From Halopseudomonas pelagia CL-AP6 (GTDB lineage Bacteria > Pseudomonadota > Gammaproteobacteria > Pseudomonadales > Pseudomonadaceae), in the NCBI RefSeq assembly GCF_000410875.1, contig NZ_AROI01000005.1, forward strand, positions 1 through 64,000: a DNA stretch of 64,000 bases, in the 5' to 3' direction. The stretch's first letter is position 1. Every line of letters begins with the position of its first letter. The notes beneath the pieces are model-generated. The model was not told where the DNA came from. It worked only from the letters and a program-made list of their open reading frames with translations, and made no database searches. The translations under genes and the position numbers were made by a program. This document shows positions 9,539 to 17,741 of the stretch, piece by piece.

Positions 9539-10204
9539 ATGAGATTACTGCTGGTAGAGGATGACAGCTTGTTAGCCGAAGGACTTGCCAGCCAACTTGA
9601 GAAGGCGGGTTTTAGCGTGGACAGGACGCAAACCGCCAGAGAAGCAATCCTTCTGGGTGAGCAAGAGGATTATAGGGTGGGCGTTCTGGATCTGGGGCTA
9701 CCGGATGGCAACGGTCTGGATGTGCTCCGCAGCTGGCGCTCCAGTAACGCCAGCTTCCCGGTGTTGATCCTGACGGCGCGCGGGGATTGGCAGGATAAGG
9801 TCAATGGCCTGAAGGCGGGCGCTGATGACTACCTGACCAAACCATTCCGGACGGAAGAGCTGGTGGCACGGCTTAACGCTATCGTGCGCCGAAGTGAGGG
9901 GCGCGTTCACACGTCCGTGAAAGCGGGCGGTTTTGAATTGGACGAAAATCGCCAGAGTCTGAAGATCCAAGACGGCTCAGAGCATAGCCTGACCGGCACG
10001 GAATTCCGCCTGCTGCGCTGTCTGATGAGCCGGCCTGGTCAGGTTTTTTCCAAGGAACAGCTCATGGAGCAGCTCTACAACCTGAGCGAAAGCCCGAGCG
10101 ACAATATAATCGAGGCGTACATACGCCGCCTCAGAAAACTTGTGGGAGCCAGTACTATCGCGACACGACGCGGTCAGGGGTATTTATTCGATGATGCTGT
10201 TTAA
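9539..10204 (+). CDS. OmpR-family response regulator of the copper operon
   Basis: A 221-residue response regulator. The receiver domain has the acidic pair (VEDD), the phosphoacceptor in VLDLGLPDG, the T of LTARG and K of TKPF; the C-terminal winged helix ends in GYLF after EAYIRRLRKL. Its closest feel is the QseB/PhoP branch rather than the CusR branch found at 46888-47562, so two different two-component types serve this window. Its 3' end overlaps the sensor kinase gene by 14 bp. It is divergent from the copper operon, which it presumably controls. Confidence 0.88.
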   Translation: MRLLLVEDDSLLAEGLASQLEKAGFSVDRTQTAREAILLGEQEDYRVGVLDLGLPDGNGLDVLRSWRSSNASFPVLILTARGDWQDKVNGLKAGADDYLTKPFRTEELVARLNAIVRRSEGRVHTSVKAGGFELDENRQSLKIQDGSEHSLTGTEFRLLRCLMSRPGQVFSKEQLMEQLYNLSESPSDNIIEAYIRRLRKLVGASTIATRRGQGYLFDDAV

Positions 10205-11537
10205 AAAACCGACATCGGTCAAGGGAACGCTGCTGGCGCTGTTGTTACCTTCGGGTATAGCCCTAATGGCGACTGCCTGGCTTGTCCACGGCATTCTGCT
10301 GGAAAGAATGTCCTGGGACTTTGTTGAAAGCCGGCTGCAAGATGAAGTGGCCTTTCTCGAACTGCAGATTCGCCATTCCGATGGCAAGATCGATACATTG
10401 CGCACAGGCGACTATTTCCAAGAGGTTTTTCACCATGCCTTCGCCATTCAGTCTCCAACCCAGACCATTATTTCACCAAGTACCTGGGAGGCATTATTGA
10501 GCCCCTTGCTGCAATCAGATCAGCAGGGCGCAATCAGAGTGCGCAACACCACTGCAGCCGGTGCGCCATCCGATGTCATTGCCTTTAGAAAAGCATTCAT
10601 AGTGAATGATCAGCCTTTAGTAGTCATCGTGTCCGAAGACATGGCAGCGCTGAAGGCCAGCCAGGCAGAGCTGCATGCCTGGACTGCAATCGTATCCATC
10701 ATGCTGATCTTGCTGCTCGTAGGCGTAATCTGGATTGGCATCACCCTGTCTATGCGGCCGGTTATATCGCTCCAGTCCTCGCTGAAAAAACTGCAAGGCG
10801 GTGATATATCGCGTATCCACGTCAAAGCGCCAGAGGAGCTACAGCCTCTCGTTAAACAGCTCAATCAGCTGCTTGATTTTCTTGACCGGCGCCTTGAACG
10901 CTCGCGGGATGCGCTCGCTAACCTGTCCCACAGCGTCAAGACGCCGATCGCAGCAGTACGGCAGACTCTGGAAGATACCAGTCGCCTGCTGGACAATAAC
11001 TTGAGGCGCGAAATGGGATCGCGACTCGGCGATATCGACAAGCAGCTGGAGGCAGAGATGCGGCGTAGCCGCTTTGCTGGACCCCAGGTCGGGAAAAGTA
11101 CTTTTCCAGTGAAACAGGCAAGAGATCTTCTATGGATGCTTGGTCGTTTGCATCCCGACAAGTCGTTCGAGTTGTCCACGGACATGACGCAAGAACATCG
11201 CTGGCCTATTGAAGAACACGACCTGAGTGAAATTCTCGGCAATCTTCTGGATAACGCCGGCAAGTGGTCGTCAACCTTCGTCGACTTATCCCTCAGTGAA
11301 GACGACAAGAAAATGCTGATCGTCGTGGCTGACGATGGCACCGGCGTTACACAAGACGAAGTAAGTGAGTTAGGTAAACGTGGTTTGAGACTGGACGAGC
11401 AAACGCCTGGACATGGTCTGGGGCTGGCAATAGTTTGCGATATAGTCGATCGCTACAGTGGACAAATACATTTTTCGCACAGCTCCTTAGGTGGCTTAAA
11501 AATCGAGATCGCTTTCGACCGAGGACCTAATAACTAG
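10191..11537 (+). CDS. Sensor histidine kinase (PhoQ/QseC-like)
   Basis: About 448 residues. Transmembrane helix 1 (about 10-33) and helix 2 (about 160-185) bracket a periplasmic sensor domain. Then come a HAMP-like linker, the H-box LSHSVKTPIAAV, the N-box LLDNAGKWS, and G-boxes DDGTGV and GHGLGLAIV. The SHSVKTP form of the H-box is the one seen in PhoQ-type kinases. The ATG at 10191, inside the regulator gene, gives a natural N terminus (MLFKKPTSVKG); a longer reading from 10140 would extend into regulator codons. The ligand is probably periplasmic copper, from context only. Confidence 0.87.
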   Translation: MMLFKKPTSVKGTLLALLLPSGIALMATAWLVHGILLERMSWDFVESRLQDEVAFLELQIRHSDGKIDTLRTGDYFQEVFHHAFAIQSPTQTIISPSTWEALLSPLLQSDQQGAIRVRNTTAAGAPSDVIAFRKAFIVNDQPLVVIVSEDMAALKASQAELHAWTAIVSIMLILLLVGVIWIGITLSMRPVISLQSSLKKLQGGDISRIHVKAPEELQPLVKQLNQLLDFLDRRLERSRDALANLSHSVKTPIAAVRQTLEDTSRLLDNNLRREMGSRLGDIDKQLEAEMRRSRFAGPQVGKSTFPVKQARDLLWMLGRLHPDKSFELSTDMTQEHRWPIEEHDLSEILGNLLDNAGKWSSTFVDLSLSEDDKKMLIVVADDGTGVTQDEVSELGKRGLRLDEQTPGHGLGLAIVCDIVDRYSGQIHFSHSSLGGLKIEIAFDRGPNN

Positions 11538-11832
11538 TTGGGGCCATACGAACAATACTTCTTCGATCCTTTGAATCGCCCTTGGTTTCGTAGGCACTTT
11601 GAACGTCCGCTTCTGGCAGAGCCCGGCCAATAGCAGCCAGTCGCATCAGGCAGAAAACAACCCGAAGCTTACGTTGGGGAAAGGCAAAACGTGCCAAAAG
11701 CGGACAATGGCCCAAGAGGTGTGAAGGAAGCTTTCAATTATCCACCAGAGCACACGTTTATGGCCACCAAGCCAAGCCAGCCTCAATTCGAGACTGGCCT
11801 GGACGTGACGGCACCTAATCAGGTCTTCTGCT
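11538..11832. repeat. Intergenic with an IS end remnant and an inverted-repeat element
   Basis: No gene is visible. Bases 11572-11597 match the left end of the IS3-family element at 23073 at 23 of 26 positions, but no transposase follows. Just after it, GTCCGCTTCTGGCA (about 11604-11617) and its near-perfect inverse TGCCAAAAGCGGAC (about 11692-11705) bound a roughly 100-bp segment resembling a small non-autonomous repeat. The same core motif occurs elsewhere in the window. Confidence 0.5.
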
Positions 11833-12507
11833 TCACATCGCCCGCTTTAACTCACCGTAGTTACCACTAGTGCGAAGCACGAGCGTGACATCCTCATTAT
11901 TCCGATTACGGAAAAACCATCCATGATTGCCGGTGAAAGCCGCCTCCAGCTCACCTTCATCTTCTGCGACGCCACGTCCTTTCTCGTAAGAGATGGACTG
12001 GCCCCCGCCGTCACCGTGAGTATCGAAGTTGACCGGGCCGCCCTCGGATATCCAGTGAAAGCTAGCTACCGCACCTTCTTCCATGGTTAGTTTGAATTCA
12101 GTGCCTTCGCCAGGGGTAAGCACGACACGCACTTCGTCCTGCCATTCAGGCTGTGCATCATCTGCCGGAGCAGGTGTCGCGACCACTGGTTCAACCTGTG
12201 GCTCAGGGGCAGCTGTTGCCCCCTGAACCGGTGCCGGCTCTGATGTGAGCTCCTCATAAGCGGAAGGTATTGCCGTCAACTGCGCGGCTTCATCCGCTGC
12301 GGCTTCTTCGGCAAGCTGCTGCTTTATCTCACCCATCTCAGTCAAACCGAGCAGGCGGCCTGCACCGGTCGGATCCAGTGCGTACTCCGCTGGCATGACC
12401 ACGGTCACCAGAAGCGCCAGCGCGACCATTGCGGAGATGATTGTAGAACGGATCAGCTTTGCGGTGCTGGGTAGTTCAGCGCGGGAGGGCATATCGGTGT
12501 TATACAT
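11833..12507 (-). CDS. Transmembrane anchor protein of the HupE-type cluster
   Basis: A 224-residue protein with one N-terminal membrane helix (about 20-42), a long Ala/Glu/Pro-rich linker (about 60-125) and a compact C-terminal domain containing SFHWISEGGPVNFDTHGDG and a WFFRNRNN stretch. Proteins of this layout are found next to HupE/UreJ-like genes in metal clusters; the biochemical role is not known. The linker suggests that the C-terminal domain reaches into the periplasm. A good GGAG site lies 8 bases before the ATG, and the gene starts 15 bp after the HupE-like gene ends, so it is cotranscribed. Confidence 0.75.
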   Translation of the reverse strand: MYNTDMPSRAELPSTAKLIRSTIISAMVALALLVTVVMPAEYALDPTGAGRLLGLTEMGEIKQQLAEEAAADEAAQLTAIPSAYEELTSEPAPVQGATAAPEPQVEPVVATPAPADDAQPEWQDEVRVVLTPGEGTEFKLTMEEGAVASFHWISEGGPVNFDTHGDGGGQSISYEKGRGVAEDEGELEAAFTGNHGWFFRNRNNEDVTLVLRTSGNYGELKRAM

Positions 12508-12521
12508 AAATTTCTCCGGAA

Positions 12522-13256
12522 TTAAGCAATAAAGTAGCCGGTGAGCTGATAGCCGATGAGCAGAAAGCCTGCACCCATCATGGCCACGTTGGCGGTATAG
12601 GCGTGATGGAAGAAGCGTTCAGTCTTGCGCCAGAAGCTCATCACAATCAGGATCATGGCTAGAGCAATGAGCTGACCCATTTCTACGCCGACATTGAATG
12701 CGAGCAGGTTTGGGACCAGTCCATCTGGGGAGATGTCGTACTCAATGATCTTCGACGACAGGCCAAAACCGTGGAACAAGCCGAAGATCAATGTCGCGGC
12801 CTTGGTGTTGGGCTGAAAGCCGAACCACCGCTGGTACGCGCCGAGGTTATCCAGCGCCTTGTACACCACCGAAAGTCCGATGATCGCGTCGATGATGTAG
12901 CTGTTGATGCCGATGTTGAAATACACACCCAACAGCATGGTGAGGGAATGCCCAACAGCAAACAGGCTCACATAGATGGCGATGTGTTGCATACGGTAGA
13001 GGAAGAAGATCACTCCCAAGAGAAACAGCAGGTGATCATAGCCGGTGACCATGTGCTTGGCACCGAGGTACATGAACGCGATCAGGTTCACCCCGGTGAT
13101 TTCCTGAATGTATCCCTTGTCGCCCTCGGCGACAGCGTGGGCCAGCACATCGGCGCTCATACCAAGCAGGCCGAGTGTCAGGCATATCCAGAACAGACGA
13201 TGTCCGCCCGTGCCAGCACGCGCACGCCAACGGCCGTCAAACAAAATTGACAACAT
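12522..13256 (-). CDS. HupE/UreJ-family membrane protein
   Basis: About 244 residues with six or seven predicted helices. Conserved HupE features are visible: YLGAKHMVTGYDHLLFLLGV (an H...GYDH signature), VGHSLTMLL and LFHGFGLSS, all His-containing motifs in helices as in nickel or cobalt permeases of this family. Start 13256 has GGAG five bases ahead; a longer form from 13304 is less likely. Its neighbours (His-rich small protein upstream, anchor protein downstream, divergent nickel-type regulator) point to nickel or cobalt transport or tolerance. Confidence 0.82.
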   Translation of the reverse strand: MLSILFDGRWRARAGTGGHRLFWICLTLGLLGMSADVLAHAVAEGDKGYIQEITGVNLIAFMYLGAKHMVTGYDHLLFLLGVIFFLYRMQHIAIYVSLFAVGHSLTMLLGVYFNIGINSYIIDAIIGLSVVYKALDNLGAYQRWFGFQPNTKAATLIFGLFHGFGLSSKIIEYDISPDGLVPNLLAFNVGVEMGQLIALAMILIVMSFWRKTERFFHHAYTANVAMMGAGFLLIGYQLTGYFIA

Positions 13257-13308
13257 AAAGACTCCAAAAATTGGTTTAAAAAGTTGCGTTGCAGCGAGAC
13301 TCAATCAG

Positions 13309-13662
13309 TCAGGACGCTTTGGGCGGACGCTCGAGGCGGTAGCGAAAACTTCGAGGGGAATCGCCGGCCTGGGAAGGCAGTTGCCTGACTGACATCCAAT
13401 GGCCAGAGACAGGCCGGATCGTCGGATGGTCTAAGGATTCGTGACTGTGATTGCTGGAGTCGTGATGCACATGCTCCTCTGACTCCTCATCAACATCATC
13501 GTGGCTGTGGGAGTGGTCAGAATGCCCGCCTGACGCCTCACCAGCTAGCTCAGCAAGGCCATGGGATGATGCTTCACCCACTACAGACAGCGACATGCCA
13601 GACAATGCCAGCAGCATGACGACAATCGGAATCAGCATTTTGCGATGGAGGGCCGTGATCAT
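13309..13662 (-). CDS. His-rich periplasmic small protein
   Basis: A 117-residue protein with an N-terminal signal peptide (about 1-30) and a His/Asp/Glu/Ser-rich middle (about 44-80, with HSDHSHSHDD and HVHHDSSNHSHES), which should bind divalent metals. It has no recognised fold. It is first in the minus-strand operon with the HupE-like gene and diverges from nreA across a G/C-tract operator, so it is likely induced by the same metal. A weak ribosome site leaves the exact start (residue 1 or 9) uncertain. Confidence 0.7.
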   Translation of the reverse strand: MITALHRKMLIPIVVMLLALSGMSLSVVGEASSHGLAELAGEASGGHSDHSHSHDDVDEESEEHVHHDSSNHSHESLDHPTIRPVSGHWMSVRQLPSQAGDSPRSFRYRLERPPKAS

Positions 13663-13713
13663 CAGTCAGCTTGTTGGCAAGAGTGTTGGATTAATAGGAT
13701 TCTAAAGCATACC

Positions 13714-13730
13714 ATCCCCCCCAGGGGGAT
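13714..13730. promoter_or_regulatory. G/C-tract operator for the CsoR/RcnR-family regulator
   Basis: ATCCCCC and GGGGGAT form a perfect inverted repeat with a 3-bp centre, 12 bp before the regulator start and about 50 bp before the divergent His-rich gene. G-tract dyads of this kind are the recognition sites of RcnR/NreA/DmeR-type repressors, so the site probably controls both operons. Confidence 0.7.
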
Positions 13731-13741
13731 AGGAATTAGAA

Positions 13742-14020
13742 ATGACAGGCGACCATATGCACGAATCACATCCGGACATCATTAAGCGTCTTAAGCGCGC
13801 GCAGGGTCATCTTGCCAGCGTCATCAATATGATTGACAGCGGCAGACCCTGTCTTGAACTGGCACAACAGTTACATGCGGTGGAAAAGGCGATCCAGCAG
13901 GCGAAGCGGGTATTGGTGCAGGACCATATAGAACATTGCCTTGATGCCGCGATAGGGCCCTTAGAATCCGAACAACAAAGCCGTATTGATGAGTTCAAAG
14001 CCATAGCCCGTTATCTCTAA
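13742..14020 (+). CDS. nreA: CsoR/RcnR-family nickel/cobalt-type repressor
   Basis: A 92-residue all-helical repressor. The family pattern is clear: KRLKRAQGHLASVINMID in helix 1, one Cys in GRPCLELAQQLHAVEKAI, and His residues in DHIEHCLD of helix 2, with a His-containing N terminus (HMHESH). The ligand set of N-terminal His, Cys and two His fits nickel or cobalt sensors (RcnR/NreA/DmeR) better than Cu-sensing CsoR, which has a second Cys at the ligand position. It lies 13 bp ahead of the exporter gene, so the pair forms an autoregulated operon. Confidence 0.82.
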   Translation: MTGDHMHESHPDIIKRLKRAQGHLASVINMIDSGRPCLELAQQLHAVEKAIQQAKRVLVQDHIEHCLDAAIGPLESEQQSRIDEFKAIARYL

Positions 14021-14033
14021 ACGATGGTAAGCA

Positions 14034-15335
14034 ATGCTTGATATCCTGAAGCACCGCACATACCGACATCTGTTCTTCGCGCAGGTCGTTGCGCTGCTGG
14101 GAACCGGCCTGGCAACCGTCGCGCTGAGCATCGTCGCTTTTAATCTGGCAGATGACGAAGCAGGCAAGGTGCTGGGCACCGCCATGGCCATCAAGATGGT
14201 CGCTTATGTATTGATAGCACCCTTGGCTTCGGCACTGGCAGAGAACGTACCGCGCCGGGTGATGCTGGTCTTTCTGGATTTGGTCCGTGCTGCGATCGCC
14301 CTTGCTTTGCCCTTCGTCACTGAAATCGGGGAAGTATATCTACTGATCGCAGTGCTTCAATGCGCGTCAGCCGCCTTCACACCCATCTTTCAGTCCACCA
14401 TCCCGGATGCGCTGCCGAATGAGGCTGATTACACTAAAGCCTTATCGCTATCGCGGCTAGCCTATGACATGGAAAATCTGGTTAGCCCCGCGTTAGCAGC
14501 ATTGCTACTGGTGTTCACCAGTTGGCAGGCGCTGTTCTCTGGAACTGTCATTGGGTTCATAGCATCAGCGCTGCTGGTGACTTCGGTGGTTATTCCTTCC
14601 GGCATCAAATCGGAGAAACGTAGGGGCGTTTATGCGCGTGCCCGGCGGGGGTTTGATCTTTTTACAGCAACACCTCGTCTTCGTGGGGTTATAGCATTGA
14701 ACTTGGTCGTTAGCCTGGCAGGGGCGATGGTCATCGTAAATACAGTGGTACTGGTCCAGGGTCAGTTCGGCCTGACCGAGCAGCATACGGCGATGGCTTT
14801 TGCTGCATTTGGTGGTGGCTCGATGCTGGCCGCCTTGGCATTACCGGCTCTGCTGCAGCGATGGCAGGATCGTCAAGTCATGCTGACGGGGGCGGTCATA
14901 CTCATTTCCGGATTAATTGTTGCGCTCCCCGTAAACAGCTTGGCCTGGCTTCTACCGGTGTGGGCCTGGCTTGGCATCGGCTTTTCTGCCACGCAAACAC
15001 CGATCGGCCGGCTACTGACAAGGTCCGCCCATGGCCAGGATCGGCCGGCTGTTTTTGCTGCACAATTCTCGTTATCGCACGCGGGCTGGCTGATTGCGTA
15101 CCCCCTGGCCGGTTGGCTGGGGGCTTTTGCAAGTATACAGATCACCCTTTTGATACTAGCTGGTTTAGCGGTAGTTGCTTTGGTCTCAGCCATCAAACTC
15201 TGGCCAGCTAACGATCCGATAGAACTACTGCATCTACATGACGCCCTGACGGAAGACCACCCACACACTGCCTCGTCTGGGCGTGAGCATGCACACCCAT
15301 ACATCATCGACAGCTTGCATCCGAAATGGCCGTGA
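14034..15335 (+). CDS. nreB: MFS nickel/cobalt exporter NreB-like
   Basis: A 433-residue major facilitator with about 12 helices. The C-terminal cytoplasmic tail (about 395-430) is rich in His and acidic residues (LLHLHDALTEDHPH, REHAHPY), the hallmark of NreB nickel exporters. ENVPRRVMLVF lies in the loop between helices 2 and 3. It directly follows the repressor gene. Function as a nickel or cobalt exporter rests on the His tail and the partner; the exact metal is an inference. Confidence 0.82.
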   Translation: MLDILKHRTYRHLFFAQVVALLGTGLATVALSIVAFNLADDEAGKVLGTAMAIKMVAYVLIAPLASALAENVPRRVMLVFLDLVRAAIALALPFVTEIGEVYLLIAVLQCASAAFTPIFQSTIPDALPNEADYTKALSLSRLAYDMENLVSPALAALLLVFTSWQALFSGTVIGFIASALLVTSVVIPSGIKSEKRRGVYARARRGFDLFTATPRLRGVIALNLVVSLAGAMVIVNTVVLVQGQFGLTEQHTAMAFAAFGGGSMLAALALPALLQRWQDRQVMLTGAVILISGLIVALPVNSLAWLLPVWAWLGIGFSATQTPIGRLLTRSAHGQDRPAVFAAQFSLSHAGWLIAYPLAGWLGAFASIQITLLILAGLAVVALVSAIKLWPANDPIELLHLHDALTEDHPHTASSGREHAHPYIIDSLHPKWP

Positions 15336-15376
15336 TAATGCCGCAGGAGGCGCCAAGCTTTTCCCGAAGACCTATA

Positions 15377-15994
15377 CTAAGCTTCGGTCTGCTCAGCCAT
15401 CTCGATAGCATCGTCGATCTCTATGCCTAAATACCTAACGGTGCTCTCTAGCTTCGTGTGACCCAGTAGCAACTGCACGGCTCTGAGATTTTTCGTTCTG
15501 CGGTAAATCAGTGTTGCCTTGGTGCGTCGTAGCGTGTGAGTACCGTACATAGCAGGGTCAAGAGCAATCGACGTTACCCAAGCCTTGACGATCCGGGAGT
15601 ATTGCCTAGTAGAAAGATGCTCTGAGCTATGCAATCTGCTCGGGAACAGGAAGTCGTTGCTACGCAATTGGGCGTGATGCATCCAAGCCTCGAGCGCTGT
15701 TCGGGTTTGGCCCGTGATTTCAAACTGAACAGGCCGATGCGTTTTCTGTTGCGTTACAATGGCTCGGGACAAAACGTGCGCGCCGTGCGCAATATCGCGG
15801 ACCCTGAGCTTTGTTAAATCACAGGCGCGCAACTTGCTGTCGATGGCCAGATTGAAAAGAGCTAGGTCTCGGGTGTTCTCCGCAATCTGAAGCCTTACTC
15901 GGATGGACCAAATGTCTTGAAGCCGAAGCGGTGCTTTCTGCCCGACGAGCTTGCCCTTATTCCAAGGCTCGCGAGAAAAGTTAGTGGTGTTCAT
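15377..15994 (-). CDS. Short tyrosine recombinase
   Basis: A 205-residue site-specific recombinase consisting almost only of the catalytic domain. The full catalytic set is present: R56 (SKLRACDL), K84 (TQQKTHRP), H153 and R156 (HTLRRTKA), H179 (LLGHT) and Y188 (VRYLG). It lacks the N-terminal core-binding domain of longer integrases. A strong GGAGG site precedes the ATG. It faces the nreB gene tail to tail and opens the poorly characterised accessory segment; its recombination site is not evident. Confidence 0.88.
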   Translation of the reverse strand: MNTTNFSREPWNKGKLVGQKAPLRLQDIWSIRVRLQIAENTRDLALFNLAIDSKLRACDLTKLRVRDIAHGAHVLSRAIVTQQKTHRPVQFEITGQTRTALEAWMHHAQLRSNDFLFPSRLHSSEHLSTRQYSRIVKAWVTSIALDPAMYGTHTLRRTKATLIYRRTKNLRAVQLLLGHTKLESTVRYLGIEIDDAIEMAEQTEA

Positions 15995-16075
15995 AGCTTA
16001 TCCTCCACGTCATGGAAGATAACAATGAAGCCTCAGAAGCTTGGACGCTATTGGCCAAGTTATGCCGACACGAAC

Positions 16076-16092
16076 TGTCCGCTTTTGGCCGA
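16076..16092. repeat. Dispersed TGTCCGCTTTTGGCCGA motif
   Basis: The inverse of the motif at 1933-1949, with one change in the core. It lies in the gap between the divergent recombinase and AbrB-type genes and probably belongs to a host-specific intergenic repeat family. Confidence 0.4.
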
Positions 16093-16169
16093 TAGCTGCC
16101 GATCACATGCCGTCTAGCGTAAGATATCGATTACGGTAAAGCAGTGGCTGAGAGTGAGGCGAACTTCCC

Positions 16170-16358
16170 ATGAGCGAATCAGTACGGACGATTGTGAGAT
16201 GCCAAGATTCCGGCGATGACACCGGGGATCTTATTGTCGAGCTCCCACCAAACGTGCTTGCAGGAATGGGCGTCGGTCCCGGTGATTCACTAACTCTCGA
16301 ATTGATTGACGGCGTGATAGTCCTCACTCCAATCAGGCATGCTGAAACCAAATCCTGA
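16170..16358 (+). CDS. AbrB/MazE-like small DNA-binding protein
   Basis: A 62-residue protein with the swapped-hairpin AbrB/SpoVT pattern: LIVELPPNVLAGMGVGPGDSLTLELIDGVIVLTPI (shown here only as a pattern of two strand pairs around GVGPGD). Such proteins are usually antitoxins or small regulators. No toxin gene follows within reach; the next gene is an inositol-phosphatase-like enzyme 270 bp on. A frameshifted relative is at 21968-22126. An alternative is a solitary regulator. Confidence 0.72.
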   Translation: MSESVRTIVRCQDSGDDTGDLIVELPPNVLAGMGVGPGDSLTLELIDGVIVLTPIRHAETKS

Positions 16359-16631
16359 GACAGCTGTTGACCGCCGAGAGTAGCTCCTCCCCACAGGGTG
16401 CAGGCGGCCAATAGCCGACAAAGCCAAAGCGATAGCCATCTCGAAGACGGACCGTCGTGGTGATGAGGCGCGGATTGGTAGACCACTACATTCTCGGCGC
16501 TGGAGGGGCTAGAGCAAGTGCGCTCAGCCTTTGACGCGGAGTCCGGCTGCAGCTGAGATTCTTCTGTAGTATGCATCTGCATCACCTGTCAGGTGTGGCT
16601 CCTTCACGTTAAAGCGAAATGGAAAGCAGGT

Positions 16632-17444
16632 ATGAATACGCTCGATTATGCTCAGGTGCTCAAGCAGGTCATCCGTGAGGTCGTTGCTGCTGGTGAGTTG
16701 TTGGTCGCCGAATGGCAGCGACCTTCAGGTCCTCGTGGTTCCGGGGACAAAGCAGACGTGGATGTGGAGATCGAAAGTCTGCTTCGCACTGGCTTGATAG
16801 AAATTCTGAACTGCGACTTTTGGGGGGAGGAGACTGGGTCGCAGCTTAACGGTGCGGAGCATTGTTGGGTGGTTGACCCGAACGATGGAACGGCCGATTT
16901 TTTAAGCGGATTTAAGGGTTCGTCGGTTTCCGTGGGTCTGCTTTTCGAGAGCAAACCGGTGCTAGGAGTGGTATATGCACCCGTGACCGAGGATCGCGGC
17001 TCGGATTGCATCGCCTGGGCGCTGGGGATGGACTACATCTACCGCAACGGCCTGACGCTGAAGCGTTCTCTTTGCGACATTGAACTACAGCGCAGCACGA
17101 GCGTGTTGGTCAGCAACGGGGCTCGGAAGAAAGAGGAATTGAACGCGCAACTCTGCTCGCCCGCGACACCTGTGCCTACTACTAGCATCGCTTACAGGTT
17201 GGCTGCGGCAGCTGCGGGCGACGCGGTTGCGGCTATTTCCCTCGTCCCCACGTCAGCCCATGACGTCGTGGCGGGACACGCCATCCTTCTCGGTGCCGGC
17301 GGCGTATTGGTAGACGAAACGGGCGAAGCCATCGGTTACGACTCGACAGAGAAGCTCAAAACTACTTCCAAGCGCTGCTTCGGGGGCGCACCAGCTGCCT
17401 GCCGCGACCTTGTGACGCGAGACTGGGATATCGTCTTTCGCTAG
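16632..17444 (+). CDS. Inositol monophosphatase-family protein (CysQ-like)
   Basis: About 270 residues. The first metal-binding motif GEE (FWGEETG) and the second, WVVDPNDGTADF, match the WxxDPxDGT signature of Mg-dependent phosphatases acting on inositol phosphate or 3'-phosphoadenosine phosphate. The third motif, normally WDxAAG, is here SAHDVVAG with Trp replaced, so substrate choice may differ from CysQ. ATG 16632 begins the usual N-terminal helix; an upstream reading from 16593 adds 13 unlikely residues. No partner gene is obvious, and its role on the island is unknown. Confidence 0.8.
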   Translation: MNTLDYAQVLKQVIREVVAAGELLVAEWQRPSGPRGSGDKADVDVEIESLLRTGLIEILNCDFWGEETGSQLNGAEHCWVVDPNDGTADFLSGFKGSSVSVGLLFESKPVLGVVYAPVTEDRGSDCIAWALGMDYIYRNGLTLKRSLCDIELQRSTSVLVSNGARKKEELNAQLCSPATPVPTTSIAYRLAAAAAGDAVAAISLVPTSAHDVVAGHAILLGAGGVLVDETGEAIGYDSTEKLKTTSKRCFGGAPAACRDLVTRDWDIVFR

Positions 17445-17741
17445 CGGAGGATTCGCTAAAGCATCATCATCCGGACTTACGCGCTCAAAAAGTTCGGTCA
17501 TCAACCTGCGGGGCGCAGTATCAATATCGAGCACTTCGATGGCTACGTCGGTATTTTGATGGCAAGGCTGAAAGCCTCAAATTCCCATCTCGCCAAGCTC
17601 CTGGTTTCAGCGCTCAATCAGGGTATGTCCGGAATTGGCCAACGACAAGTCTGTGCTTTTGGTATGGGGTTAGCTTGCGCATTTGAAATATTTCTTCTGG
17701 TATACTCAGTATACTAAGTCATTGAAAAACAAGATAAATAA
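17445..17741. other. Intergenic, no gene except an operator-like palindrome
   Basis: I find no coding sequence. The last 60 bp are AT-rich and hold the palindrome listed separately, so this is probably the regulatory region of the next gene. Confidence 0.4.
17700..17714. promoter_or_regulatory. 15-bp perfect palindrome upstream of an unknown gene
   Basis: GTATACT and AGTATAC flank a single central base, 27 bp before the ATG at 17742. Its size, symmetry and position are those of a repressor operator. The repressor is not known; the XRE protein encoded at 18423-18677 is a candidate on proximity alone. Confidence 0.5.

Noticed and set aside
12771..13250. Long plus-strand open frame opposite the HupE-like gene
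   Set aside because: Antisense to a clear membrane-protein gene, with no ribosome site or family pattern.
16103..16585. 160-codon minus-strand frame across the AbrB-like gene
   Set aside because: Low-complexity Ser/Pro/Arg composition, antisense to a gene with clear family motifs.
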